A DNA stretch of 64,000 nt, from positions 2,232,001-2,296,000 of the forward strand of contig NC_014550.1 of assembly GCF_000197735.1 (NCBI RefSeq), in the 5' to 3' direction. The notes below the pieces were generated by a model. It made no database searches. It had not been told where the DNA came from and saw nothing but the letters and a program-made list of their open reading frames with translations. Below are positions 34,491-44,686 of this stretch, piece after piece (the first letter of the stretch is position 1; the number at the start of each line of letters is the position of its first letter). The DNA comes from Glutamicibacter arilaitensis Re117. GTDB lineage: Bacteria; Actinomycetota; Actinomycetes; Actinomycetales; Micrococcaceae. The position numbers and the translations under genes were made by a program.

Positions 34491-36454
34491 AGCTTCGGAA
34501 TCTGACCGGTAGGTAGGTCTTGTCCAGGGAGGGGCCGGGCGAATGGAACCTTGGTTCCCAGAACCTGCGCCAGGGTATCGCGGGCTACCTGCTGTGCAGT
34601 CAGTCCAACGCGGTCCAAGACCTCAGCCCGAGTTCCGTGCGCCAAGAATTCGGTAGGCAAACCTACTTCGTTCAGAGCCGTGTCGACCCCAGCGGCGCGC
34701 ATTTCGGTGCGCAAGCGCGAACCCACACCGCCGACTCGTACGCCATCTTCGATGCAGACCACAATGCGGTGGCGGGCTGCCAGTGAAATCACCGAGGTTG
34801 GCATTGGTAGAACCCAACGAGGATCCACCACGGTCACCGATACGCCCTGGCTGTTCAGTCGTTCTGCGACATCCAGCGAAAGCTCACTCATGGCGCCCAC
34901 GGAAACGATGAGAACATCCGGTGCGGAACGGTCCCCCAAGCGTGCCAGAACATCCACGCCATCTGGCAGGCGGTCCACAGCTTCGATGGGTTCACCCACC
35001 GAGCCCTTGGAGAATCGCACGACACTTGGCGCATCATTGATGTCCAGGGCTTCACGCAGTTCCTCCCGCAGGCGGTCGGCATCGCGCGGAGCAGCCAGAT
35101 GCAGGTTAGGCACGATCTGGGTCAGCGCCATATCCCACATGCCGTGGTGGCTGGCGCCGTCCGGGCCGGTGACTCCAGCGCGGTCCAGCACGATGGTGAC
35201 ACCGGCCTTATGCAGGGCCACGTCCATCAGCAATTGGTCAAAGGCACGGTTGAGGAAGGTCGCGTAGACGCAGACCACCGGGTGCAGTCCGCCAAAGGCA
35301 AGGCCGGCGGCAGTAGTCATGGCGTGCTGTTCGGCGATGCCCACGTCAATGACGCGTTCAGGGTGTTCCTGGGACATTTTCTTCAGGCCCACTGGCTGCA
35401 GCATGGCACCGGTGATCGCCACAATGTCCTCGCGCTCGTTGGCCACCGCCGCGATCTCTTCTCCGAAGACGCTGGTCCAGCTCTGCGCGCTGGACTTGGA
35501 AACCGGCAGACCGGTGATTGGGTCGATAACGCCAACGGCGTGGAACTGGTCAGCTTCATCGGCGCGGGCCGGAGCGTAGCCGTGGCCCTTCTCGGTCAGG
35601 GCATGCACGAGCACTGGGCCCGCGTACTGCTTGGCCTGCTGTAGCGCTTCTTCTACTGCGCGCTGGTTGTGGCCATCGATCGGGCCGATGTACTTCAGGC
35701 CCAGGTCCTCGAACAGGCCTTGCGGTGCCCACCAGTCCTTGATGCCCTTCTTGGTGGCATGCAGAGACTTGTAAGTGAAATCGCCTACTGGCCCGGATCC
35801 CTTGAGCTTGACCTTGAGCTTATCCATGGCGTTCTCGTAGGCCGGGTGGGTACGGAACTTGTCCAGCTGCTGGCGCAGTCCCGAAAGCTGGTTGGCCAGG
35901 CCGCCGATGGTCGGGGCGTAGGAGCGGCCGTTGTCGTTGACCACGATGACTGCTTTGCGGTCCTTGTCGGCAGCGATGTTGTTGACAGCTTCCCAGGCCA
36001 TGCCGCCGGTCAAGGCGCCATCGCCCACCAGGGCTACGGCGTAGCGGTCATTGTTATTCATCAGCTTGTTGGCGCGGGAAATTCCATCAACCCACGACAG
36101 CGAGGAGGAAGCATGGGAGGACTCAACAACATCGTGTTCTGATTCACCGCGGTCAGGGTAGCCCGACAGGCCCCCTTGCTGGCGCAAGGTCTCGAAATTC
36201 TGGCGTCCGGTAACCAGCTTGTGCACATACGACTGGTGTCCCGTATCGAAGACTATGGAGTCAGTTGGGGAATCGAAGACACGATGGATGCCCAAGGTCA
36301 GCTCGATAACACCGAGATTGGGGCCCAAATGGCCGCCAGTACGCGCAACATTGTCGATGAGGAAGCTGCGGATTTCCTCCGCCAAGTCGTCGAGCTGCTC
36401 GAGGGTAAGCGCCCGCAGGTCACTTGGTTTCTTGATGGTCTTCAATAAAGACAC
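34487..36454 (-). CDS. dxs: 1-deoxy-D-xylulose-5-phosphate synthase
   Basis: First enzyme of the MEP isoprenoid pathway, condensing pyruvate and glyceraldehyde 3-phosphate with thiamine diphosphate. The 655-residue protein has [19 protein letters not shown] near residue 70, the ThDP motif [33 protein letters not shown] and the transketolase Pyr-domain segment [20 protein letters not shown] (catalytic Glu). The start was set at the GTG at 36454, where AAGGGG sits 6 nt upstream and the product begins MSLLKTI as in relatives; GTG/ATG codons at 36469 and 36460 overlap that ribosome site. Its stop overlaps the DUF402 gene. Confidence 0.95.
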   Translation of the reverse strand: MSLLKTIKKPSDLRALTLEQLDDLAEEIRSFLIDNVARTGGHLGPNLGVIELTLGIHRVFDSPTDSIVFDTGHQSYVHKLVTGRQNFETLRQQGGLSGYPDRGESEHDVVESSHASSSLSWVDGISRANKLMNNNDRYAVALVGDGALTGGMAWEAVNNIAADKDRKAVIVVNDNGRSYAPTIGGLANQLSGLRQQLDKFRTHPAYENAMDKLKVKLKGSGPVGDFTYKSLHATKKGIKDWWAPQGLFEDLGLKYIGPIDGHNQRAVEEALQQAKQYAGPVLVHALTEKGHGYAPARADEADQFHAVGVIDPITGLPVSKSSAQSWTSVFGEEIAAVANEREDIVAITGAMLQPVGLKKMSQEHPERVIDVGIAEQHAMTTAAGLAFGGLHPVVCVYATFLNRAFDQLLMDVALHKAGVTIVLDRAGVTGPDGASHHGMWDMALTQIVPNLHLAAPRDADRLREELREALDINDAPSVVRFSKGSVGEPIEAVDRLPDGVDVLARLGDRSAPDVLIVSVGAMSELSLDVAERLNSQGVSVTVVDPRWVLPMPTSVISLAARHRIVVCIEDGVRVGGVGSRLRTEMRAAGVDTALNEVGLPTEFLAHGTRAEVLDRVGLTAQQVARDTLAQVLGTKVPFARPLPGQDLPTGQIPKL

Positions 36455-36571
36455 GTTCATCCCCTTCACAAATTCGCCGACAATAGGCTGGAAAGCCCAT
36501 GCGAAATACCTAGTTTACCGCGTTCAAGGCTTCTTTCATTATCCGCCAACCATCTTGCCGGTGCTAATTTC

Positions 36572-37477
36572 CTAGCAATGACGTTCACTACCTTCTGGAA
36601 GCTGTGACCGGCTCTGTCCATTTTCCATGCGGGCAAGCGTATCAGCCAGCATTTGGTGTCCCTGGGCTTCAAATACCTCGTCACCGACTTCATGAGCCCA
36701 GACCGCAGTTCCGATCCCTTCGCGCAATTCCATGATCCCCCAGGCCTTTTCCTCTCGCGGGTCGCCGCCGTATCCGCGCAGGAACGCAGCTTCCAAATCC
36801 GCACGCCCTTTCCACTGTTGCACCGCTAGCCGCGCGAAGTCGCTGGCAGCGGGACGGAATTCGAATCGGCCGAAGTCAATGATGCGAAGCTTGCCGCGAT
36901 CAACGAGCCAGTTGCGCGGTTGCCAATCTCCATGGGTTGGCACCAAGATGGCAGGTTTCGGATCGTAGTTTTTGAGGATGTTCTCGATCCGCTCGCAGAG
37001 CGCTGGTTCAATGCGATGCTTGCGGTCTAAGAGCAGGAGGAACTTGCGCGTCAGCCGCGCTTCGTAGCCATGATCCAGTTGTTGTTCTTGTGCATGCAGG
37101 AGCTTGAGCGCACTGCCCGCCTGCTGATGGACTTCCGAGTCGAATTCCCAGGCCGTTCCTGCGCTTAGTTCCCCGGGCTGGTAATCCATGATCGCCAAGC
37201 GCAAGCTGTGACTTGCGTGCAGCAGCTGTGCTGCCAGTCCTGCATTTTTCAATGGCCCGGTGTAGCTGCGGTGGGCTAGGATCTCTCGGTCCAGATGGTG
37301 GTTGGCTTCTCCCCCGGTCTTGGCTACGACATGACGTGTTCCGGCCCGCAAATGCAGGACCTTGGTGTCGGTGAGGTTCCATGACATGTCGGCCACGACG
37401 TCAACCGGGCCAAGCCACTGGCGTATCTGCTGTGCGTGCGCTGATGGCAGCAAGTCTTCAAGCGCTGGAGCAGCCAT
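36572..37477 (-). CDS. APH-fold phosphotransferase, substrate unknown
   Basis: A 301-residue kinase-like protein of the aminoglycoside phosphotransferase/choline kinase superfamily. The catalytic loop VPTHGDWQPRNWLVD (HGDxxxxN) and the metal-binding LRIIDFGRFEFRP (D-F-G) lie near 190-220. The N-terminal ATP lobe has HVVAKTGGEANHHLDRE with the expected Lys. Nothing links it to antibiotic resistance; sugar, choline-like or small-molecule phosphorylation is equally possible. GAGGAGG precedes the ATG. Upstream of and parallel to dxs; divergent from the methyltransferase gene with ~100 bp between. Confidence 0.8.
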   Translation of the reverse strand: MAAPALEDLLPSAHAQQIRQWLGPVDVVADMSWNLTDTKVLHLRAGTRHVVAKTGGEANHHLDREILAHRSYTGPLKNAGLAAQLLHASHSLRLAIMDYQPGELSAGTAWEFDSEVHQQAGSALKLLHAQEQQLDHGYEARLTRKFLLLLDRKHRIEPALCERIENILKNYDPKPAILVPTHGDWQPRNWLVDRGKLRIIDFGRFEFRPAASDFARLAVQQWKGRADLEAAFLRGYGGDPREEKAWGIMELREGIGTAVWAHEVGDEVFEAQGHQMLADTLARMENGQSRSQLPEGSERHC

Positions 37478-37568
37478 CGATCAATCCTCCTCATAGTTTG
37501 GAATCACTTGGTTGCCGGAGATTTTTGGGGTGCCTGGCAAAGATTTTCCCCTGCCAGTGGCAGCTCGC

Positions 37569-37574
37569 TAGGCT
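37569..37574 (+). promoter_or_regulatory. -10 element of a leaderless promoter (methyltransferase)
   Basis: TAGGCT ends 6 nt before the ATG at 37581; no ribosome site. Confidence 0.5.
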
Positions 37575-37580
37575 GGTTGC

Positions 37581-38195
37581 ATGGACATTCCTGAGCGCAC
37601 CGGTGAAACTGCCTACCGATATTCGCAGGTAGCAGAAGCCTACATCGATATGTTTGGGGCGCCAGAGCAGGCGGAGGATCAAGACCGGGAACTGATTGCC
37701 CAGTGGGCCGCACAGATCCATGGTCCAGTACTTGACGCTGGCTGCGGTCCGGGACATTGGACGCAGTTCATTGCTGATGCTCATCGGTGCGCCACTGGCG
37801 TTGATCTTGTGCCCGAGTTCTTGGAATATGCGCGTGCAAACTTTCAGAAACCAGAATTCCTGCGCGCTGATCTGGCGCACCTGCCATTTGACGATCAGCA
37901 TTTTTCCGGGGTGCTCGCCTGGTATTCGGTAATCCATGCTCCACCGGCCGAGCTAGGACCGCTGTTGAATGAGCTGGCCCGGGTGCTGAAACCAGGCGGA
38001 ACGCTCTTGCTCGGATTCTTTGCCGGCAATCAGCTGGAGGCCTTTGCCCACCAAGTCGCCCTGGCCTGGTATTGGCCTCCGGCGGATCTATCGCTGCTCT
38101 TGGAACAGGCCGGACTGAAGGTGCTTCAGGCCGGCACCCGCACTCGGGCAGAAGCTCGCACCCATGGGCATCTGCTAGCGCAAAAGCGGGCTTAA
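37581..38195 (+). CDS. Class I SAM-dependent methyltransferase
   Basis: A 204-residue methyltransferase of the UbiE/Methyltransf_11 type. Motif I is VLDAGCGPGHWTQFI (about 50-64), the acidic ribose-binding residue is in ATGVDLVPEFLEYA, and motif IV-like YSVIHAPPAEL and motif VI VLKPGGTLLLGFFAG follow. Acceptor unknown. The transcript appears leaderless. Ends at a strong bidirectional terminator shared with acnA. Confidence 0.85.
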   Translation: MDIPERTGETAYRYSQVAEAYIDMFGAPEQAEDQDRELIAQWAAQIHGPVLDAGCGPGHWTQFIADAHRCATGVDLVPEFLEYARANFQKPEFLRADLAHLPFDDQHFSGVLAWYSVIHAPPAELGPLLNELARVLKPGGTLLLGFFAGNQLEAFAHQVALAWYWPPADLSLLLEQAGLKVLQAGTRTRAEARTHGHLLAQKRA

Positions 38196-38200
38196 ACGAC

Positions 38201-38232
38201 TTAGGACCCAAGGCAATTGCCTTGGGTCCTAA
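38201..38232. terminator. Bidirectional terminator between methyltransferase and acnA
   Basis: TTAGGACCCAAGGCAA and TTGCCTTGGGTCCTAA form a perfect 32-nt palindrome between convergent genes. ATCTTG follows on the plus strand. Confidence 0.9.
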
Positions 38233-38293
38233 ATCTTGTCCGCGATGCGGATCTACCTACAGATGCCCTTCGACCGGAGCCGAAGTGGATCTA

Positions 38294-41002
38294 CTAGTTA
38301 GCAGCAGCGATCTGGCGCAGTACGTACTGCAGGATGCCACCGTTGCGGTAGTAGTCAGCTTCACCTGGGGTGTCGATGCGCAGAACTGCGTCGAACTCGG
38401 TAACCTTGCCGTCTTCAGCGGTTGCGGTGACCTTCAGGGTCTTCGGGGTGGTGCCGTTGTTCAGCTCGGTCACGCCGGAAACTGCGAAGGTTTCGGTACC
38501 GGTCAGACCCAGTGAATCAGCGGACTCGCCTTCAGGGAACTGCAGTGGCAGAACGCCCATGCCGATCAGGTTCGAACGGTGGATACGCTCGAACGACTCG
38601 GTGATGACAGCCTTGACACCCAGCAATGCGGTGCCCTTGGCAGCCCAGTCACGCGAGGAGCCCGAACCGTATTCCTTGCCGCCCAGAACGACCAGCGGGG
38701 TGCCGGCAGCCTTGTAGTTCTCCGCTGCGTCGTAGACGTAAGCCTGCGGAGCACCTTCCTGGGTGAAGTCGCGGGTGAAGCCACCCTCGACGCCGTCCAG
38801 CAGCTGGTTCTTGATGCGGATGTTCGCGAAGGTACCGCGGATCATGACTTCGTGGTTACCACGGCGCGAGCCGTAGGAGTTGAAGTCCTTGCGATCCACG
38901 CCGTTCTCGATCAGGTAGCGGCCAGCCGGGGTTTCCGACTTGAACGAACCTGCAGGCGAGATGTGGTCGGTGGTAACCGAGTCGCCCAGCTTCAGCAGCA
39001 CGCGAGCGCCGTTGATGTCCTCAACTGGCTGTGGTTCTGCGGTCATGCCGTCGAAGTAAGGTGCCTTGCGTGCGTAGGTCGACTTCTCGTCCCATGCGAA
39101 GGTGGAACCCTCTGGGGTATCCAGTGCCTTCCAGCGTGCGTCGCCTTCGAAGACTCCGTCGTAGCCCTTAGCGAACATTTCCTTGTCAATCGACGAGTCA
39201 ATGATCTCCTGGACCTCGACAGGCGATGGCCAGATGTCCTTCAGGAAGACATCGTTGCCCTCGGCGTCCTTGCCCAGTGCGTCGGTTTCGAAGTCGAAGT
39301 CCATGGTGCCAGCCAGTGCGTAAGCGATAACCAGTGGCGGGGAAGCCAGGTAGTTCATCTTCACGTCCGGGTTGATGCGGCCTTCGAAGTTGCGGTTACC
39401 CGACAGGACTGCGGTTGCTGCGAGATCGTTGGCGTTGATGGCCTCGGAGATCTCAGCATCCAGTGGACCGGAGTTACCGATGCAAGTTGCGCAACCGTAG
39501 CCGACAACGAAGAAGCCGAGCTTCTCCAGGTATGGCAGCAGACCGGACTTCTCGTAGTACTCGGTTACAACCTTCGAGCCTGGTGCGACCGAAGTCTTGA
39601 CCCATGGCTTGGAGGTCAGGCCCTTGTCAGCTGCGTTGCGAGCCAGTACGGCTGCGGCCAGCATGACCGAAGGGTTGGAGGTGTTGGTGCACGAGGTGAT
39701 CGAAGCGATCGAAACCAGGCCGTGGTCCAGGGTGAACTGGGTGCCATCTTCCTTGGTGACCTCGACGGCTACCGATGGGCGGCCAGCGCCCTGGGTGTCC
39801 TCGGCGTCCGATACGTAGTTGTGCAGGTCCTTGCGGAACTGCTCCTTCGAGCTCGACAGCTCGATGCGGTCCTGTGGGCGCTTCGGGCCGGCGATCGATG
39901 GAACCACGGTGGACAGGTCCAGCTCGAGGTATTCCGAGAAACGGATCTCGCGGCTTGGATCGTGCCACATGCCCTGTTCCTTGGCGTAAGCCTCGACCAG
40001 TGCCACGTTCTCTTCGCTGCGGCCGGTCAGGCGCAGGTAGTCGAGGGTGACATCGTCGATTGGGAACATTGCGGCGGTCGAGCCGAATTCTGGGGACATG
40101 TTGCCGATGGTTGCACGGTTAGCCAGTGGCACTGCGGCCACGCCTTCGCCGTAGAACTCAACGAACTTGCCAACAACACCGTGCTTGCGCAGCATTTCGG
40201 TGATGGTCAGCACCACGTCGGTTGCGGTAGCGCCAGCTGGGATCGAACCTGCCAGCTTGAAACCGACAACGCGTGGGATCAGCATGGAGACAGGCTGGCC
40301 GAGCATTGCTGCTTCGGCCTCAATGCCGCCAACGCCCCAACCCAGCACGCCCAGGCCGTTGACCATGGTGGTGTGGGAGTCGGTGCCTACGCAGCTATCT
40401 GGGTAAGCGCGCAGTACGCCGTCGACCTCGCGGGTCATGACGGTGCGTGCCAGGTACTCGATGTTGACCTGGTGCACGATGCCGGTGCCTGGTGGGACGA
40501 CCTTGAAGTCGTCAAACGCAGTCTGGCCCCAGCGCAGGAACTGGTAACGCTCGCCGTTGCGCTGGTACTCGATCTCCATGTTGCGCTCGACAGCGCCTTC
40601 GAAACCGAAGGTGTCGATCTGCACGGAGTGGTCGATAACCATTTCAGCAGGTGCCAGCGGGTTAACGCGGGTTGGGTCACCGCCGAGGTCCTTGACGGCC
40701 TCGCGCATGGTTGCCAGGTCAACGACACAAGGCACACCGGTGAAGTCCTGCATCAGCACACGTGCAGGGGTGAACTGGATCTCGGTGTTCGGCTGAGCCG
40801 AAGCATCCCACTGACCCAGTGCATTGATGTGCTCGTTAGTTACGTTCGCGCCGTCTTCGGTGCGAAGCAGGTTCTCAAGAAGAACCTTAAGGCTGTAAGG
40901 AAGGCTGTCCGAGCCTTCAACCGTATTTAGTCGGTAAATTTCGTATTCGGTTCCATTGACGTCAAGTACGCCCTTGGCACCGAAGCTGTCCACATTGCTC
41001 AC
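38294..41002 (-). CDS. acnA: Aconitate hydratase
   Basis: Isomerises citrate to isocitrate in the TCA cycle. The 902-residue enzyme is of the AcnA/IRP1 type. [4Fe-4S] ligands are in [12 protein letters not shown] (near 440) and [14 protein letters not shown] (two Cys, near 506-509). [39 protein letters not shown] and [16 protein letters not shown] (substrate-binding Ser/Arg) are also present. Start set at the GTG preceded by GAGGAG; the frame runs 15 codons further but without a ribosome site. A 20-bp inverted repeat upstream may be an operator. A ~780-codon open frame on the opposite strand is a high-GC shadow. Confidence 0.96.
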   Translation of the reverse strand: MSNVDSFGAKGVLDVNGTEYEIYRLNTVEGSDSLPYSLKVLLENLLRTEDGANVTNEHINALGQWDASAQPNTEIQFTPARVLMQDFTGVPCVVDLATMREAVKDLGGDPTRVNPLAPAEMVIDHSVQIDTFGFEGAVERNMEIEYQRNGERYQFLRWGQTAFDDFKVVPPGTGIVHQVNIEYLARTVMTREVDGVLRAYPDSCVGTDSHTTMVNGLGVLGWGVGGIEAEAAMLGQPVSMLIPRVVGFKLAGSIPAGATATDVVLTITEMLRKHGVVGKFVEFYGEGVAAVPLANRATIGNMSPEFGSTAAMFPIDDVTLDYLRLTGRSEENVALVEAYAKEQGMWHDPSREIRFSEYLELDLSTVVPSIAGPKRPQDRIELSSSKEQFRKDLHNYVSDAEDTQGAGRPSVAVEVTKEDGTQFTLDHGLVSIASITSCTNTSNPSVMLAAAVLARNAADKGLTSKPWVKTSVAPGSKVVTEYYEKSGLLPYLEKLGFFVVGYGCATCIGNSGPLDAEISEAINANDLAATAVLSGNRNFEGRINPDVKMNYLASPPLVIAYALAGTMDFDFETDALGKDAEGNDVFLKDIWPSPVEVQEIIDSSIDKEMFAKGYDGVFEGDARWKALDTPEGSTFAWDEKSTYARKAPYFDGMTAEPQPVEDINGARVLLKLGDSVTTDHISPAGSFKSETPAGRYLIENGVDRKDFNSYGSRRGNHEVMIRGTFANIRIKNQLLDGVEGGFTRDFTQEGAPQAYVYDAAENYKAAGTPLVVLGGKEYGSGSSRDWAAKGTALLGVKAVITESFERIHRSNLIGMGVLPLQFPEGESADSLGLTGTETFAVSGVTELNNGTTPKTLKVTATAEDGKVTEFDAVLRIDTPGEADYYRNGGILQYVLRQIAAAN

Positions 41003-41055
41003 GTGGGACTCCTCTCGCCAGACACTCATTCTGTTGCACACGCACACTGCTATTC

Positions 41056-41075
41056 CAGTTAGGAGTCCCTAACTG
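41056..41075. promoter_or_regulatory. Inverted repeat upstream of acnA, candidate operator
   Basis: CAGTTAGG-agtc-CCTAACTG is a perfect 8+8 inverted repeat 54-73 nt upstream of the acnA start, within the likely promoter. CTGACT and TAACTG on the minus strand could form a -35/-10 pair spanning it. The regulator is unknown; corynebacterial acn is known to be repressed by AcnR, whose site is a different palindrome. Confidence 0.5.
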
Positions 41076-41193
41076 AGATAGTCAGGGCCCTAGCGTGGCA
41101 GAGCTAAAAACAGTCTATCGCCAAAGCAGTTAAAAAGACTCCTCGGAATAAATTTTCAGCCAAATTCGTGTCTAAACGGACAAATTCTGATGT

Positions 41194-42516
41194 TTAACGG
41201 CGCACGAAGAGTCCAATGGACTCCATATGGTGGGTGTGCGGGTACAAATCGTGAATCTCCAAATGATCTAATTCATAGCCGCGGCCCATCAAACGCGCGG
41301 TATCCCGGGCAAAAGCCGCCGGATCGCAGGAGACGTAACAAATACGCGAAACGCCACTGGAAGCCAGTTCGGCGGCGACCTGCTTTTCTAGACCGGTACG
41401 TGGTGGATCAAGCACTACGGCATCCAAAGTCGCATCGTGTGCGACCTGGCGTAACACTCGCTCAACACGGCCGCGGATTACCGTGGCCTGCGAATAATCG
41501 CGCAGGTTCTTCTTCGCATCGGCGTGGGTTCCCGGAGCGCCTTCAATCGAGAAGACCCGGCCCCCGGTGCCAACCGCCTTGGCCAACGGCACGGAGAAGA
41601 GTCCGGCCCCGGCATAGAGATCGGCAATTTGCTCGCCCGCGGCAGGTTCGGTCAGCTCGATAACCCGCGAAGAGAGCAGGCTGGCCGCTTCACGGTGCAC
41701 CTGCCAGAAGCCTTCACCGGTAATGCGGAACTTCTCCCCCAGCACCTTTTCGATCAGGTGCGCCGAACCGGCCAAGGTCTGCAAGCTGCCCTTGCCATCG
41801 GCTGCCGAACCGCCATGCTGGCTGAAGGAAGCAACGTTCACGCCCTCGGGGAACTGCTTAGCCACCTTTGCCGCTGCGCCATCGCGGGCTTCGGCAAGCA
41901 GGATCAGCACGGTGCGGTCATCCTGGCTGGACACCGCAGCTTCCACACGCTCAATGCCCGAGTAGTCAACGGAGTACAGGCCGGTAGCCTCGATAGCCGG
42001 GTGTGCCAGCGGCATCTGCGAGATGCTGATCAGCTCGTTGCTGCGGAAGGCACTCATTGCGAGATTGCCCTGGGCATCGACCGAATAGGACATGCGGGTA
42101 CGCCAGCCCAAGCCATCAGCTGAACCCTTGACGCCCTGCACTGCAGGGAAGTTGTAGTCTTCTGCCTTCAATCCGCCCAGACGGGTCAGCTGCTCGGCGG
42201 CAACCTGCGACTTCAGCTCACGCTGGTATTCCAGGCGCATGTGGCCGAATTCGGCCCCGCCGACTGGATCACGGTGCTTCAAGGCATCAGCCGCATCCCA
42301 GAAATGCGGCACGCGGTGCTCGCTGGCTTCCAGCACCTCGGTGACATCGGCACGCCAGAACTTGGCCTCGGGCGCCGAGTCGGTCAGGCGTACGTTCACC
42401 AGCTCTCCGGGGATGCCGTGGCGTACGAAAATCACGCGGCCTTCATGGCGGGCGACGGTGTGGCCGCCATGGGCGATCTTGCCCAGGCGGACGGTCAGAG
42501 TTGGTGATTCAGTCAT
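41194..42516 (-). CDS. TRAM-domain class I RNA (uracil-C5) methyltransferase, RumA/TrmA type
   Basis: A 440-residue RNA methyltransferase. An N-terminal TRAM domain spans about 1-65 (LGKIAHGGHTVARHEGRVIF); the catalytic half has the SAM motif ADLYAGAGLFSVPLA, VVLDPPRTGLEKQV and YVSCDPAAFARDTARL with the catalytic Cys. Expected product is 5-methyluridine in tRNA or 23S rRNA; the precise target cannot be decided. Corresponds by order to mycobacterial Rv2689c. It follows the APC transporter gene by 24 nt, in the same direction. Confidence 0.9.
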   Translation of the reverse strand: MTESPTLTVRLGKIAHGGHTVARHEGRVIFVRHGIPGELVNVRLTDSAPEAKFWRADVTEVLEASEHRVPHFWDAADALKHRDPVGGAEFGHMRLEYQRELKSQVAAEQLTRLGGLKAEDYNFPAVQGVKGSADGLGWRTRMSYSVDAQGNLAMSAFRSNELISISQMPLAHPAIEATGLYSVDYSGIERVEAAVSSQDDRTVLILLAEARDGAAAKVAKQFPEGVNVASFSQHGGSAADGKGSLQTLAGSAHLIEKVLGEKFRITGEGFWQVHREAASLLSSRVIELTEPAAGEQIADLYAGAGLFSVPLAKAVGTGGRVFSIEGAPGTHADAKKNLRDYSQATVIRGRVERVLRQVAHDATLDAVVLDPPRTGLEKQVAAELASSGVSRICYVSCDPAAFARDTARLMGRGYELDHLEIHDLYPHTHHMESIGLFVRR

Positions 42517-42540
42517 CGTTCTTGTCTTTCATCAGAAGCA

Positions 42541-44541
42541 TTAAATTTGGCGGTGTGCCGAGGACTCTTCAGTGGCCCCGCCACCGAGGGCGCGCGAGGC
42601 ACTGAGCAGGCGCCATGGCACCGAGGCAATCAGCACGCCTGGTTCATAGTGCAAGCGGTTCTTCACGCGCAATGCTGTTTGGTTGTGCACCAGCTGTTCC
42701 CACCAGTGGCCCACAACGTATTCCGGGATATAGACAACAATCAGCTCCCGCGGGGATTCGCGCTTGATCGAACGAATATGCTCAATCAACGCCCCTGGAA
42801 TGTCTCGATAGGGGGAAGCCAGCGCCGTGATCGGCACCGGAATTTGCAGCCTCTCCCAGTCCTGCAGGGTCTTCTCGGTCTTGCCGCGCTCCACATCCAC
42901 GATGATTGCCTCAAGCTTGGATGGGCGCGATGCGCGGGCGAAGGCCAGGGCGCGCAGCACCGGCTTGCGCACGGTGGATACCAGCACCAGGGCGTGCACG
43001 CGCGATGGCAAAGCAGTCGCGGCACCGGATTCATCTACTGCCAGTTCGTCATCAACCTTTTGGTAGTGGCGCTGCAGCGAATCCATAATCACCATCAGCA
43101 CCACAATGCCCAGCACGGCCAACCAGGCGCCGTGGACAAATCGGGTGGCCAAGACAACCACCAAGACCAATGCCGAAAGAATCAGTCCCACAAGGTTCAG
43201 CAGGCGTTTGCGCTGCTTGGCCGCGCGGATCCTGCGGTCAGCGATGGGGACCAGTACGCGCTTCCAGTGCTTGAGCATGCCCAGCTGGCTAAGCGTGAAG
43301 GACACGAAGACGCCTACCACGTAGAGCTGGACCAGCAAGGTGACATCGCCTTGGAACAACAGCACCAGTGCAATCGCGGCCACGCCTAGGGACAGGATGC
43401 CGTTGGAGAACCCCAAGCGATCTCCTCGGGTGCGCAGCTGCCGTGGAAGGAACCCATCGGTAGCCAGGTGGCTGGCCAGCAGCGGGAAAGAATTGAATGC
43501 CTGGTTGCCAGCCAGCATCAGCACCGCAATAGTCAGCACCGAAACCACGACCAGCCCGAAGGTGAAGTCGCCAAACACTGCCTGGGCCAACTGCCCCAAG
43601 ACTGGGACCTGCACAAAGCTTTCAGGGATGGGTGCGCCATCGAGCAAGAAAGAGGCTTGCGGATCAGCGACGACCTTGATGCCGGTGGCGCGGGCAAGCA
43701 TCAGCGTGCCCAGGGTCAGCACGCCCGAGAGCAGACCCAGCACCAGCAGGATCCGGGCCGCGTTCTTGGCTCGCGGCTTGGCCAGGGTCTGCACGTTGGA
43801 GATCGGAACTTCGATGCCGGTCAGCGCCGCAGAACCGGTGCTGAAAGCACGCAGGATCAGCAGTGCGCCGACTACCCCGTGCAGCCCGTTGGCAAATTCT
43901 GCCTCGGGAACAATCGTGAAGTTCGCGCTCGGAGCAAGGCCCAGTGAACCGGTTGCCGCCATCACGCCGCCAATGGCTACCAGCGCCAGCATGCCGAAGA
44001 CGAAGAGGTAGACCGGGATGGCCAACGTCCAGCGCCCCTGTCCCTTGCCCCGCAGGTTTCCCACCACGAGGAATGCTACGAGACCAGCGGCCACCCACGC
44101 TTTGTATTCACCCAGCGCCGGGAAAATGGCGCTGAGGTACAAGGCAGCTGAAGAACTGGACACCGCAACGGTCAGGACAAAGTCCACCAGCAGCGCAGCG
44201 GCCACAGCCGTTCCCGAACGCGCGCCCAGGTTCTTCTTGACGATTTCGTAGTCGCCGCCGCCGGAAGGGTACTCCATCACCGATTGGCGATAGGAGAGCA
44301 CCAGGACCACCAGCACGGCAAGCACAGCCAGCCCGACCATCGGAGAAAGCATGGTCGCAGCCAGGCCTGCCATGGCCAGGGTCAGCAAGATTTCATCTGG
44401 CGCGTACGCCAAGGACGACAGGGCGCTCGACGAGAAAATCGGCAACGCAACGTTAGGTGGGAGCGGCTTCTTATTCAGCTGTTCAGTTCTGAAAGGCCGG
44501 CCCACGAGGATCCGCTTGAGACCATCAAATAATGCAGGCAC
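42541..44541 (-). CDS. APC-family transporter, KimA-like, probable potassium uptake
   Basis: A 666-residue permease with about 12 hydrophobic segments in the first ~450 residues and a soluble C-terminal domain. The N-terminus RILVGRPFRTEQLNKKPLP, then SSSALSSLAYAPDEILLTLA, LSYRQSVMEYPSGGGDYEIV and LLVDFVLTVAVSSSSAALYL, closely resembles the Bacillus KimA/YdaO potassium transporter as remembered. The cytoplasmic tail has the USP-like VHALVLVSTVRKPVLRALAF. Potassium as substrate is inference, strengthened by the divergent pair of TrkA-type genes next door; the Mycobacterium tuberculosis equivalent by order is Rv2690c. GTG start. Confidence 0.82.
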   Translation of the reverse strand: MPALFDGLKRILVGRPFRTEQLNKKPLPPNVALPIFSSSALSSLAYAPDEILLTLAMAGLAATMLSPMVGLAVLAVLVVLVLSYRQSVMEYPSGGGDYEIVKKNLGARSGTAVAAALLVDFVLTVAVSSSSAALYLSAIFPALGEYKAWVAAGLVAFLVVGNLRGKGQGRWTLAIPVYLFVFGMLALVAIGGVMAATGSLGLAPSANFTIVPEAEFANGLHGVVGALLILRAFSTGSAALTGIEVPISNVQTLAKPRAKNAARILLVLGLLSGVLTLGTLMLARATGIKVVADPQASFLLDGAPIPESFVQVPVLGQLAQAVFGDFTFGLVVVSVLTIAVLMLAGNQAFNSFPLLASHLATDGFLPRQLRTRGDRLGFSNGILSLGVAAIALVLLFQGDVTLLVQLYVVGVFVSFTLSQLGMLKHWKRVLVPIADRRIRAAKQRKRLLNLVGLILSALVLVVVLATRFVHGAWLAVLGIVVLMVIMDSLQRHYQKVDDELAVDESGAATALPSRVHALVLVSTVRKPVLRALAFARASRPSKLEAIIVDVERGKTEKTLQDWERLQIPVPITALASPYRDIPGALIEHIRSIKRESPRELIVVYIPEYVVGHWWEQLVHNQTALRVKNRLHYEPGVLIASVPWRLLSASRALGGGATEESSAHRQI

Positions 44542-44627
44542 GAGACAACGTTATCGCAGGGTGCAAGGCACACGGGTGGCGCACCACAGATAATCTGAGC
44601 CCGATCAGCGCTATTGTTGCATTCGAA

Positions 44628-44644
44628 GCACACAACATGTGTGC
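44628..44644. promoter_or_regulatory. Inverted repeat between the KimA-like gene and ceoB
   Basis: GCACACA-aca-TGTGTGC is a perfect 7+7 inverted repeat in the 145-bp divergent region, 43 nt upstream of the ceoB start. It could be an operator for both directions. No TANNNT element is placed decisively beside it. Confidence 0.4.
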
Positions 44645-44686
44645 GCCAGTTGATACCTATCAAGCAGTAAACCCAAGGAGTTCTCG

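Noticed and set aside
38579..40930. A 783-codon plus-strand frame opposite acnA
   Set aside because: Lies wholly inside the acnA gene on the other strand; composition is a mirror of GC-rich codons, with no domain and no start signals.
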